From Phialocephala subalpina (taxonomy: Eukaryota; Ascomycota; Leotiomycetes; Helotiales; Mollisiaceae), in NCBI GenBank assembly GCA_900073065.1, contig FJOG01000007.1, positions 96,076 through 160,075 of the forward strand: 64,000 bases of DNA, written 5' to 3'. Position numbers and translations under genes: made by a program. Below the pieces are notes generated by a model. It worked only from the letters and a program-made list of their open reading frames with translations. It did no database searches and was not told the DNA's origin. The first letter of the stretch is position 1, and each line of letters begins with the position of its first letter. Positions 11,868 through 21,410 of the stretch are shown here, piece after piece.

Positions 11868-12117
11868 TTCCCGCACAAAAAAAAAAGGACTAGCAAAAGA
11901 ATCAAAACCTCTTTCATCCACAACCACAACAAAAAATGCAAAAAGACTTGTATCCAGGTAAACCTGGGGACATGAACTCTAGAGAATCTCTCTGACGGGG
12001 AGTCGAACCCCGATCTCCCGCGCTTTGCCTGTTTAGTGACAAGCGGAAATCATGACCGTTAGACCATCAAAGATGTAGGTGGCAATCTCCCACGCTCGGT
12101 GGCAGACGTTTCTCAAT
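11868..12117. repeat. 250-bp tandem duplication, unit 1
   Basis: This unit and 12118-12367 are identical as far as I can compare base by base, head to tail with no spacer. The unit starts TTCCCGCACAAAA and ends TTTCTCAAT, and contains one complete tRNA-Asp gene. Perfect identity means a recent event or an assembly artefact. Confidence 0.95.
11988..12073 (-). tRNA. tRNA-Asp(GTC), copy 1, with 14-nt intron
   Basis: On the minus strand the acceptor strand TCTTTGA pairs with TCAGAGA (one T-G wobble). The anticodon stem TCCGC/GCGGG encloses the loop TTGTCAC with anticodon GTC. A 14-nt insertion, CTAAACAGGCAAAG, follows position 37, the canonical site of eukaryotic nuclear tRNA introns. The T arm is CGGGG-TTCGACT-CCCCG and the discriminator is G. 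Without the intron the tRNA is 72 nt, as expected for Asp. It reads towards the decayed region, away from the DUF3435 gene. Confidence 0.93.
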
Positions 12118-12367
12118 TTCCCGCACAAAAAAAAAAGGACTAGCAAAAGAATCAAAACCTCTTTCATCCACAACCACAACAAAAAATGCAAAAAGACTTG
12201 TATCCAGGTAAACCTGGGGACATGAACTCTAGAGAATCTCTCTGACGGGGAGTCGAACCCCGATCTCCCGCGCTTTGCCTGTTTAGTGACAAGCGGAAAT
12301 CATGACCGTTAGACCATCAAAGATGTAGGTGGCAATCTCCCACGCTCGGTGGCAGACGTTTCTCAAT
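12118..12367. repeat. 250-bp tandem duplication, unit 2
   Basis: Second identical unit. Unique sequence resumes at 12368, 464 bp before the proposed start of the DUF3435 gene. Between 12368 and 12831 there is no credible gene, so this interval is where a left element boundary would be sought. Confidence 0.95.
12238..12323 (-). tRNA. tRNA-Asp(GTC), copy 2, with 14-nt intron
   Basis: Exact copy of the gene at 11988-12073, shifted by 250 bp, with the same intron and all stems intact. Both copies could be transcribed; their flanks inside the duplicated unit are also identical. Confidence 0.93.
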
Positions 12368-12831
12368 TACACTTTTCGTAATTCGAACGCCTTCCTTGTC
12401 CCCGTATTCAGCAAAACGATGCGCAATGAGCACGATTAAAACGCATCTATTCTATTCACATAATTCATATCCGGATATCATCTTTGCGCAATCTTTCCTT
12501 GTTCGGTTTCCCGCAAGTACAGACGACTTTGCTGCGTACTTGCTGCTTGCACTGTTTCTCGATTCTCGATTTTCGATTTTCGATCCTCTTCTTCTGTACA
12601 GATGAGTTTTCTTGAAATCATGTATTCAGATCCTCCCTAGGCGGTGAGACTACAGCTTGCATCGCATATGGCAGGTCCTCTACTGCCAGTATGGCATTTT
12701 TTCCTTCCCTTTCTGCACCGCCTCTGTCTACTTCTTCGTGGCAAGTGTACAGCACGCAATCCAGAATTCCTCCCATTTCGACATATCGTTCTCATCCGTA
12801 TCCATTCTTGCTGCTTTCGCCAGATTCCGCT

Positions 12832-15539
12832 ATGGTCGATCTGCTTGCCAAACGCAAAGCCATTCAGGCAAGCCGCACGCAGAAGGATCCGTCGTCCTTC
12901 TTCAAGCGTCTCGCGACTCCATCCAAACAGCAATACAGCGCACAGCAAATTCTGTGGGAGAGGTAAGCTACCTACGATGTATTTGCTAGGCAGGGACGAA
13001 CTCACGCTAGTGACTTAGGTTTGAGGCTGCGATGCCCGACCCTGATGTCGTTCCTGATCCAGATACTCTTCGAACGTTCGCCTGGTGGTGCGCATCGGAT
13101 AGTACGGGCAAACTCGCCGATAGAGCGGATATCAAAACACTTTCTTTCAATATGGGAAGGTTTGTGGCCTTCTATAACGCATGCCATGCATACCAGATAC
13201 CAGAGAGTTCTCTCGTGGATGTTAGGACAGTGGGTAACTTGGCCCAGAAGTCATACAATTGGACTAAAGCTTGCAGTATATTATGGACGAGTTGAAAGAA
13301 GAACTTGGGCTTCAGAATCTCGCATACCCTAAAGAATATGCGAACTGGGAGGATATTAAAATTTTCCTACGTTATATTGTTGCCGAAGATTCGCACATTT
13401 ATAAGGATCCTCGAACCCGGGCCCAACTTGGGTGCGTCACCTTGCTTATTGCCGAAAATGGAGAGCGCCTTGGAGCTATTGTACGCTCGGAGAGCTATCG
13501 TGAGGATGAAGCAGCTTTGTGTTATAAAGTAAGTTGAGTGAAGCAACTTACTTTAGGGCCCGACTGATCTGCGTACACAGGATGTTCAACTCTACTTACG
13601 ACCTGCCTCGAACCAAGATAATGGTTATGAAATCAAGATGTCAATTACGTATGAAAATCGCAAAAATGAGCGTAATTCCGAAGTCAAGTAAGTTGCTTGG
13701 GATGTTTTGATGTCCTATTTATAGTTAACATCTCCGGCAGTTGGACTGAGCACTATTACCAGCGATCCGATCCAGCTCACTGTGTTATTGTGTGGCTCTT
13801 AGCTTTAGCCTTCTTAGATGATGCTTTCGATGACGGGATACGCTCACCCGCGGACCTCTTTAATATGAAGCCATTTGGAGCATGCGAGAGGCATATTCGC
13901 TTTAAGAAAGACATTCTACCGATACCGATATTCCGAAGAATGCGGTCTTGCGGAAGTGCCCTCCTGTCCCCCTACCTTCCGTGGAGCTCTGGATCCGTAA
14001 CTACAGAGGCCCAGAGGGTCTTCCGAGTATTAGGATTTCCACAACGCTTTACGTTCTATAACGTGCGTAGAACGATGGGAAATACGCTTGAACACCGTAA
14101 GTCTCCCTTTCCATACGCGCGTGGCCTTATCTTACCCTGTCATAGACGGAATTGGTATCACACGGAGGAAGAGAGTCATGGGCCATCATGGCGATTCGGA
14201 CAAAGTCTTTCGAAAAGCTTACCAAACTCATATAAATACTGTCGACTCCGGAAACATTTTCCGTGAGGAGACACCCCGGCCGGACAAGTTAGAAGAGCTG
14301 AGTATGTATAAGAAAAGGGATGCAGATATCCTAGAATTGCCCGAGGAAGTCTTAAAGCAGATTTGCGAAGAAGATGAGGAAGTCAAGTATCTACTCAGCT
14401 CGAAGAGCGATTTGCGAGATCAATTCAATCTCATTAAGAGCGATCCAATACAGGGGTGCAATCGAGTGACGATTACAGCCGCCTTCGAAGCCTTCAATCG
14501 AGCCCTTAATCGCCGAAGATCTTACTTGAGAAAAGATGCGAGGAAACGTTTTAGGGAGAGTTACTTTCAGGATCCTGTGGCTGCACGCACGCAGTATCCG
14601 TCAGCGCAGACGCCGAAGAAAGCTTGGAGAGCAGACCTAGTCGATGCTCTGTATCCCGAAAATGAATCGGAAGGCTCTGCCCAGAAAGCGGTCGAGGTGC
14701 TTATAACACATTGTTCGAAGCCAAATACACAAGAGCCCAAAGCAAAACACAGTAAGGACCCGCCTGCCAAAGACCCGCCTGCCAAAGTCAAGCCTGCCAA
14801 AGTCAAGCCTGCCAAAGTCAAGCCTGCCAAAGTCAAGCCTGCCAAAGTCAAGCCTGCCAAAGTCAAGCCTGCCGAGCCAGATATGCGACAGCTTGCACAT
14901 ATGAAAGACGATCTACGCCTCACTTGGGAGGAGATTCAAGCGCAGTTCTCCGACTTTTCGGAAGATGCACTGGCCCGTCGTTATCGAGCGTTCAAAGCGG
15001 AGTTCAAGGCGAATGAGGGACCTGTGGATGGAAGACCACAGCTACGCATTCCAACAAGACCGGAACCTCAATACCCAAGGTCGAGACTCACAGCCGAGGA
15101 CGACGATCTCCTGATGAGACTGAAAAAAGAATCCCGCTTGAATTGGGCTGACATTACCAAACATTTCCCTGGCCGAACATCCGAAACCTTGAGGTCGCGT
15201 TACAAGGATTTAACGAGATCGGAACCCAGACAAAAGCCGTATGGATATACGCCAGAAGAAACTCAGTTGCTTCTCAAACTCAAAGACGAAGGTTTAAGTT
15301 GGCTGGATATCGCAAAGCAAATTCCTGGGCGGTCGCCTGACGTATTGAAGCACCAATACCAGTGGTTAACGAAGAACAAGAGAACTTCATTTCTGCTAGA
15401 GCACAGTACACCAGAAAAGCGAAAGCAGGACGTTTGTTCCTTTCCCGGCGCCGATCGTCAATCCAAACGTCAACGCCTAGCCACACCGCCATCTGGAAGA
15501 CAGCCGGTGTATATTTCAGCCACCGGACTGGCGGAATAG
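12832..15539 (+). CDS. DUF3435 tyrosine recombinase with Myb-like repeats (Captain-like)
   Basis: Exons 12832-12962, 13019-13229, 13277-13528, 13581-13687, 13741-14096 and 14146-15539 splice to 2451 nt, 816 aa, no stop. The N-terminus (MVDLLAKRKAIQASRTQKDP) is followed by a SAM-like core-binding region. The catalytic domain has box I Arg in GERLGAIV (about residue 178), box II YNVRR (340-344), the His of MGHHGD (about 366) and a following KAY whose Tyr (about 378) is the likely nucleophile: the R...xxR...H...Y layout of tyrosine recombinases in the DUF3435 family of Starship Captains and Crypton-like elements. Next come seven PAKVK/PAKDP repeats (about 559-594) and three Myb/SANT-like segments (about 600-640, 667-708, 718-760). 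The intron at 13230-13276 has a weak donor (GTGGGT), and a start at 12691 is possible. It appears intact. Confidence 0.82.
14763..14867 (+). repeat. 15-bp coding minisatellite (PAKVK hinge)
   Basis: Seven tandem 15-bp units of the type CCTGCCAAAGTCAAG, the first ending in a GACCCG variant, plus a partial eighth. They encode Pro-Ala-Lys-Val-Lys repeats forming a basic linker between the recombinase catalytic domain and the Myb-like repeats. Unit number is likely to vary between alleles. Confidence 0.95.
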
Positions 15540-16613
15540 AGGACTTAGAGATTTAGGTCAGAACGTTTGAACAGACATAGATATTGATCTGGCATTGCGT
15601 TTCTCTGCTTTTCTTTTGTCATCTACTTTTTTGAGTTTACGGGAATTTACGTTATGAATCTTGGATTTACACTTGGCTCTTATACGTTCTAGAGGTTTCT
15701 CACTGGAATTTCCATAGGGCAATCTATACCTACTAAGCATACACATACTTTTGATCATTTCAGAATCCGGATTTAAAAGGAAGATTATTTCGAATCCGAA
15801 TAGAATACCTTTCTACTTTTCCTTTTCAGACTCGGGTTCCAAATAACATCGCTCGCAGAGTTCTTTTGCACGTGACATGGCATCCGCGAAAAGGAGATGT
15901 CGGGTACCATTTTTAGCTTTCACTACACAGACTCCGAATTTAATAAATGGCTTCTTCTTTGTCCGAGAAAGGACAAAGGTTGGCTAGTGGCTATGCTTTA
16001 CATAGCCCCGATTTCCGAGGTCCTGATACACCGGGTGCCTAATCTTGCTCGGGAAAAGCAGGAATCGGGGACTGGGCGAGCAGGGGACTTGCAATTTGTT
16101 GCATGTCGTTGGCTCTTTTCTTGCATGCAAAAACCTCATTACTGGATGGGGGGGGGGCGGGGGACTTGCAGCAAGTGTCAAGACAGGGTGAAGATCTATT
16201 TTCGAACCTCAAGCTGGCTTCAGGGGCTGGCCAATTATGTCTTGCCAAAACGATAAAAATTTACTCGATCTTTATGCATTCATTGGTCACACGTACACGC
16301 GCAGAAGCCTACAGATTCAAGGGAACGAGGCGTTAATTGTTGTAATTGGCTCGGTTATATGCAAAGATAGCGTGTCTTGTCGAGGTGCGCACATCTAGCT
16401 TAGTAATGACTTCAATGCCTGGCGTAACCTTAGTTGGTCCAGGCACGAAAATCGTAAAACAAAAATCTTGAACAGAACAGATCCTGTATCCAAAGTCGCA
16501 TTCAAGCCAGCAATCGTCTCGCGTCTACCAAAGTCTGCTAGAGTCCCTCATCAAGTACACTACTATTCTTTTAAGTGGTGGCTAGGACAGACTCTCGCTG
16601 CACGGCACGAGCA
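15540..16613. other. Intergenic region with no supported gene
   Basis: No credible coding or RNA gene is visible between the recombinase and the next ORF. A G-rich run of about fifteen bases lies near 16147-16162. Short ORFs here have no protein-like composition. Confidence 0.5.
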
Positions 16614-17255
16614 ATGAAAGGCTTATTTGTATTCCTGGTTATTGGCGTTGGGATCTTGCGCCTAATCCTCTATCATCGTAAACACAAAGAGCGCCTGTTA
16701 TCTACCGTGAGAACACTACGACACGGTCGATCGTCTAATCCTACCTACGAGGCGTGCAAGATAATCGGAGGCTCCATTATCACGGACGACTATTCTAAGG
16801 GCCTTTTTTTCTACCTAATCAGTCCATATTATGAAGATATATTGGCTGTGTTTCCCCCCTCATTTCCGGACTGCGTACCTGCCTTGAGATGGAGCCCAGA
16901 AGGGACGCAATTTCTTGGATTTTCTGCCTTTATTATCCACCTCTTGGGAATCGAAACTGGCGGTGCCTTTATTCATCAGGAAATTGCGGCAACGCTAAGA
17001 GTATCTTCATTGCAAAAGCACGATATCGAAAAACTTTTGAAATGCATTCAAGAGCAACTTCAGGTCCAATCTAGAGCTCACGATAATCGTGTGCAACTCC
17101 TGCCAAAAGAGCTTTTTGGTAGCGTCGAAAGCGAAATTGTTATTGAGACGTCTGGTCTCGGCGAGGTCAACTTCGAAATGCGTTGGGCAGATGTCAGGAT
17201 AAGTGGAGTAGGAACACTGGGTCGGTTTCGGGTGAGGACGTTTTATAGTGAATAA
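16614..17255 (+). CDS. Hypothetical protein with N-terminal membrane anchor
   Basis: A single-exon frame of 213 aa starting at the ATG at 16614 (MKGLFVFLVIGVGILRLILY); the frame is open 13 codons further upstream but without an ATG. Residues 2-20 form one strong hydrophobic helix followed by a basic cluster (HRKHKER), so it may be a signal-anchor protein with the rest in the cytosol. The remainder contains hydrophobic stretches (SKGLFFYLISPYYEDILAVF and others) but no motif I recognise. It lies 1.1 kb downstream of the recombinase on the same strand. Function unknown; the frame is long enough to be credible as a gene. Confidence 0.5.
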   Translation: MKGLFVFLVIGVGILRLILYHRKHKERLLSTVRTLRHGRSSNPTYEACKIIGGSIITDDYSKGLFFYLISPYYEDILAVFPPSFPDCVPALRWSPEGTQFLGFSAFIIHLLGIETGGAFIHQEIAATLRVSSLQKHDIEKLLKCIQEQLQVQSRAHDNRVQLLPKELFGSVESEIVIETSGLGEVNFEMRWADVRISGVGTLGRFRVRTFYSE

Positions 17256-17876
17256 TAACTATATGCTTCTCGACACGGCACTCCAGCTCAAGACCCTGAG
17301 GAGTGGGAGCAGTGGGAGACTCAGATGGTGGTGAAAACATAGGGGATGAGGGAGCCTCGGGAGGACGAGTTGATGGGAGAAGCGGGAAGGGCAGCGATGG
17401 AGCAGTAGGAAGAGATTTTAGGACAGAAGACACAGCTTGGGCGGCTTGCTATGGGCAGTTCGTCAGGACGTCCAACGCGAATCTCACTTCTTTCCAAATA
17501 TCCAAGATCTAAATCATCGGCAGTGGCACCTCTTCGGGACTCAGCCTCAAAGACAAGCTGTGGGGTAAGAGCGCTTGAAAGTGACGAGCCGAGACTGCTA
17601 TTCTTGCCGCTTTGCAAAAGTTGTAGATTTCCTCGAGTTCACACAAGAGTCTCGTGCGAAAATTTTCGAGATATAGTTTACATCTCAACTCTATCGTGAA
17701 AATATTCAATTCTGAATTCCGGTCCCTCGGCGTAGAAATACCCATTCTTTCCTCTCAAACTCTCCTCCAGTGCCCCGTCCCGTCCTTCAGGGTCATTCAC
17801 AGTAAGCCCGGAGAGTGAGAATCTAGTATCGACATTTGTTGTTGCTAATTTTCTACCTATTCCGAGTTAATACTGT

Positions 17877-18272
17877 TCAGACACTCGGTTTTGATGTATA
17901 CAAACCATCAATACCGAGTCCGGCTCGAGAAGGGATGACCCGCAATTTGAAAAGAGTGTCTCTATTGAATTTGAAAGACACGAACGATGGGCGACAGTGA
18001 CGTCTCCATGATACTTTCTCGTCACACAAAACATTCCATTCGTAAAGCACGTTGCCGGGCTCGAAATGGTCAAGTCTCAGTAACTGCTGGCGCCATTTGG
18101 TACGCAGTCGCTGCGCAATCGTACACCAGGAATAATCACGGCCATTCATGATCCTCTCTATCTCGCATAGAACCTGGTGATCCGAAAGCTGCTGGATTCG
18201 GGCTTTTTGATAATTCTCCCAGAACGTGACGTCGATCATGAAAGACTTGGAGGGGAACAGCATTTTAGTCAA
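17877..18272 (-). CDS. Small unknown protein, paralogue A
   Basis: A 131-aa frame without introns, beginning MTKMLFPSKSFMIDV. Its core, W-x2-YQ-x-ARIQ-x-L, then EIERIMNGRDYSWCTIAQRL, then LYEWNVLCDEKVSW, lines up with the spliced protein at 19448-19903 (W-x-YQEVARIEAL, EVHNVMNGHTYSWRTIQRTL, LYLEWDGLCKIKRTW). Shared key residues are the Tyr-Ser-Trp after MNG and the Leu-Tyr-x-Glu-Trp motif. The two genes are on opposite strands on either side of an F-box gene. I know no family for them. The C-terminal sections of the two also keep a similar RAGL motif. Confidence 0.6.
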   Translation of the reverse strand: MTKMLFPSKSFMIDVTFWENYQKARIQQLSDHQVLCEIERIMNGRDYSWCTIAQRLRTKWRQQLLRLDHFEPGNVLYEWNVLCDEKVSWRRHCRPSFVSFKFNRDTLFKLRVIPSRAGLGIDGLYTSKPSV

Positions 18273-18593
18273 GGAAGTAACTGGGATAGTTCAATGTTTC
18301 TCATCATCAACAATTCAAAATCCGAGGGAAATGAAACGACTCATAAATTAATGCATGCGTGCTTGAGCGCGCGCTGCAGTTGTTCCTGAAAATCGGGATT
18401 CAGGGTCAGGTCTCGAACTCGAATTGCGCAATAAACGTTTCTCGGGATTCCGGCTTATGCGCCCTGCCGCTTTCGAATCCGGGGTTGCAGCCGAATCCGG
18501 GTGACAGCGCCACGATCTCCCCGAACTTCTGTTGGCTACATAACGCATACAAATATTCCTATCTTGCAATTTCAACAATCAACTCGTGTCAGA

Positions 18594-19286
18594 ATGGCCC
18601 AGCAATATAGACGAAGCCCACTCGATTCTCTTTCAGAAGAAATCCTTTATGCGATCCTTCGAGAACTTCTTGTCTACCAAGAACCAGTTTACGTTGGCCT
18701 TTACTCGCCTAAAAGACACCACCAAAAAGTGACGCTCAGGTATCATTGGCCCAAGTATCCAGTGAAACCACGGTATCCCGTTGTTTGTTCCCTTCTCAAA
18801 GTATCGAAACGCTTCCAAAGGATTGCAGAGGAGATTGTGTACCGGTTGAATATGTTCGAAGTCTGGACTCCGTGGTTTTGGCTTGACCCTTTTCTTTGGC
18901 GTCTGAGTACATTCGCACGCGCCTCGATCACGATACTGCGACTTCAGTGGCCTGATGGATCGACGACAGATCAGAAAGATGTTCTCACCCTCACCAGAGC
19001 TTGCAAAAGTCTGAAGCATCTCGAATTTTTTCGCGTTACGAGCGAAATCCACGAATCGACTGCGCGGCATTTGGCAGCTTTGCCCGTCGATGGCATCTGG
19101 TTCGAAACGAAATCGTGTTTTGTCCCTGACCTACAGTCGCTTAAAGTCTGCCAATGTAAGGGCTCGGTGTTGAGTTTGTGGAGCGCCAGAATGCATCAAG
19201 TAAGACTTCATTCTATCCTCATACTCGCTTTCTGCTCACCGAGATAGGTAAAGGGTGGCTTGGAAGGATATGTGCATGTTTCTTGA
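18594..19286 (+). CDS. F-box-like protein
   Basis: Exons 18594-19199 and 19248-19286 give 214 aa; the intron has a GTAAGA donor and ATAG acceptor, and the spliced frame closes at TGA. The start MAQQYRRSPLDSL is followed by SEEILYAILRELL, an F-box-like helix in the usual N-terminal position, then VCSLLKVSKRFQRIAEEIVY, typical of the second half of fungal F-box domains. F-box proteins link substrates to SCF ubiquitin ligases through Skp1. The rest has weak leucine-rich character (LKHLEFFRVTSE). It is much shorter than most fungal F-box proteins. Flanked by the small paralogous proteins at 17877 and 19448. Confidence 0.65.
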
Positions 19287-19447
19287 CCGATCTTACAGGG
19301 GAGGAAAATGGAAGCGTCAAACCATTCACAAGTTTCGGGTTCCCGAGAAATGTCATGCGACCAAATCTTGGATTGGCGCTAGCGACATCTTATATGTAGC
19401 GGTAGAGCGCACCTTCTCCTAGCTGATAGAAAATCCATCCCAAAGTT

Positions 19448-19903
19448 ATGTCGAATTCTATTAGAAGCTCTTGGCCTTACCAAGAGGTCGCGAGAATCGA
19501 GGCACTACCCATAGCCGAGCTCATTCTTGAAGTACACAATGTTATGAACGGACATACTTATTCTTGGAGAACTATTCAGAGGACGCTTCGCGAGCTCGAT
19601 ATAGATCGTAAGTCGCCCACGTATGACTCATTCGAAGCCTGCTAACACTAAGCGGATGCTTTGTATCTCGAATGGGATGGCCTTTGCAAGATAAAGCGCA
19701 CTTGGGAAAGCTTTCCTTCTCTTACTCGCGATAGACAACACCAAGACGTTGTGGCAAGCCTATCTCGCGATTCAAGCAGTAAGGCATGGGACCCAAAGTT
19801 CCTTCGAGTACTGCTTGTAAATTTGAAATTGATCTTGGTTCGGGCAGGCCTCGAAGAAGGCGAGGGTATTTTTCTCTCATCCATTAATAGTTTCTATGAT
19901 TAA
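19448..19903 (+). CDS. Small unknown protein, paralogue B
   Basis: Exons 19448-19607 and 19653-19903 give 136 aa. The 45-bp intron has GTAAGT, a GCTAACA branch site and a TAAG acceptor, and the frame closes exactly. The sequence starts MSNSIRSSWPYQEVARIEAL, then has the MNGHTYSWRTI core and LYLEWDGLCK shared with 17877-18272. The C-terminal half (FLRVLLVNLKLILVRAGLEE) is hydrophobic. No known domain. Because both members keep the same spaced motif yet differ widely elsewhere, they look like an old duplicated family under constraint. Confidence 0.6.
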
Positions 19904-20774
19904 TTACTTTAGCGATCCACCTCGTTAGCCAGAACCTTGACGACTCTTCGAAATTTGGCGTCCAGGACCTTTGGGTAGACTGTGAAAAGTGGAGTTTGAA
20001 CTTTGTGGATGATAAGAATTGGAGAGAGGAGAATCTTGTAGACGAGGAAGCACCTCTCATTCCATCTGAAGTTCGTTCTCGAGGATCACGATGGTCATGG
20101 AGGAGTTGGGTTCCATTTATCTGAGTTCTAAACATACTAAGAATGGAGAGAGAAATACAAGGCAAGGTAGATAGATGATACAAATGCATGGAGTGTGCAA
20201 CACCAATATTTCCTGCCCCACGATGAGTCTGTGTATTCGCACTTCTAAAAATTTGTGCTTTGCAAATATGAAGCATCAGATCAAGGTCACCATCAAGGGA
20301 GACCTCGGGAGTCGGGACTGCAGAGGAAAGCTCGATACCGTGACGGACCCATGGCCGCAACAGTAGCCGTGATCATGGGGTGGGATCGCGTCCCGTGCTT
20401 TGGCTTTAAATTAGCCGCGAAGTGGGCTATTTTCGAATACGGAAAAAAGGAACACTCTCATCCAATCACGTCTCGTAAAAATAATATTTACTTCTCAAAT
20501 TGTGATCAATGATTGGTTTCAAAAGATACCCTGAAGACGACCCGGAAATCAGTGAATTTGGGAAAGAGGAAACGGCGTGGTACGAGTTCAAATTCAACGA
20601 TAAATAGAATGTCCAAAATCCAGAATCAGCGAGGTTGCAGAACATAAGTATGCATTAAGTCCAATAATCAATTGAACCGATAACAAATCAATCAAAACTC
20701 TTTACAATGTAAGTCAAAAATTGCATAACATTCAAACGATTGTTCTCACGCATTTTAGATCCGCAATCCGCAAG

Positions 20775-21107
20775 ATGAGCATTCCTGATGTTTCAAACGG
20801 AGAGCCTTGCGTCCCAGATGAAAGGCAACTTGGTAGAGAGATTGATCGACATACATACCACGAGATCGCAGATGCCGCATCTGTCAAAGCGACCGAGCTG
20901 CCATACGACACGGGCATGGACAGGACGCAATCTTTAAGATTACTTCAGGGCGGCTTATTGTTATCATACCTAAGGGCAAGAAGAAAGAAGTTGAGGTTCG
21001 CTCGGGCGGTTCGAGGAGAGAAAGACTTGGAAAGGAAGCTGGCGGTTCGAGGAGAGAACGACCCGAATGATATTTTCATGGAGTTATTTAAAGATTGCCT
21101 CGCTTAG
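20775..21107 (+). CDS. Hypothetical protein, possible 5' UTR intron
   Basis: A 110-aa frame from ATG 20775 (MSIPDVSNGEPCVPDERQLG) to TAG at 21107. A GTAAGT at 20714 and a TTTTAG acceptor at 20759 just upstream suggest a leader intron. The middle is Lys/Arg-rich (LRARRKKLRFARAVRGEKD), with the peptide AVRGE repeated twice about 16 residues apart. No family recognised. A modest candidate gene. Confidence 0.4.
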   Translation: MSIPDVSNGEPCVPDERQLGREIDRHTYHEIADAASVKATELPYDTGMDRTQSLRLLQGGLLLSYLRARRKKLRFARAVRGEKDLERKLAVRGENDPNDIFMELFKDCLA

Positions 21108-21312
21108 CCTCACCGCCCGGCAGAATTACCATTACACTCTCTTGATATTGTGGTCGTGATGTTATTCTAAGCTTTCCTTATTTCTCTTTTGCTACCGAGC
21201 AACTAAAACAAAACCGTATTTCAAAAGGGACTTTGAGAGTGTTTGCGCTTTGCACTCTCACGCCTAAAGAAGGGCCTTGGACCCTGCCAAAGTGGAGGCA
21301 TGCCTGCAAGAG

Positions 21313-21410
21313 AGCTGGCACCTCACTGCCAAGTCAAGACGACAATCGGAAGCTGGCACCTCACTGCCAAGTCAAGACAACAATCGGAAGCTGGCACCTC
21401 ATCTGCCAAA
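21313..21410. repeat. 38-bp tandem repeat
   Basis: Two full 38-bp units starting AGCTGGCACCTCACTGCC, at 21313 and 21351, differ by one base and are followed by a partial third. Related but diverged AGCTTGCACCTCACTGC motifs recur on the plus strand near 21510, 21845, 22088 and 22263, and in reverse orientation near 22580 and 22840. Confidence 0.85.

Noticed and set aside
21313..21410. CRISPR-like array
   Set aside because: Units are directly adjacent with no spacers, and the genome is fungal; it is a tandem repeat.
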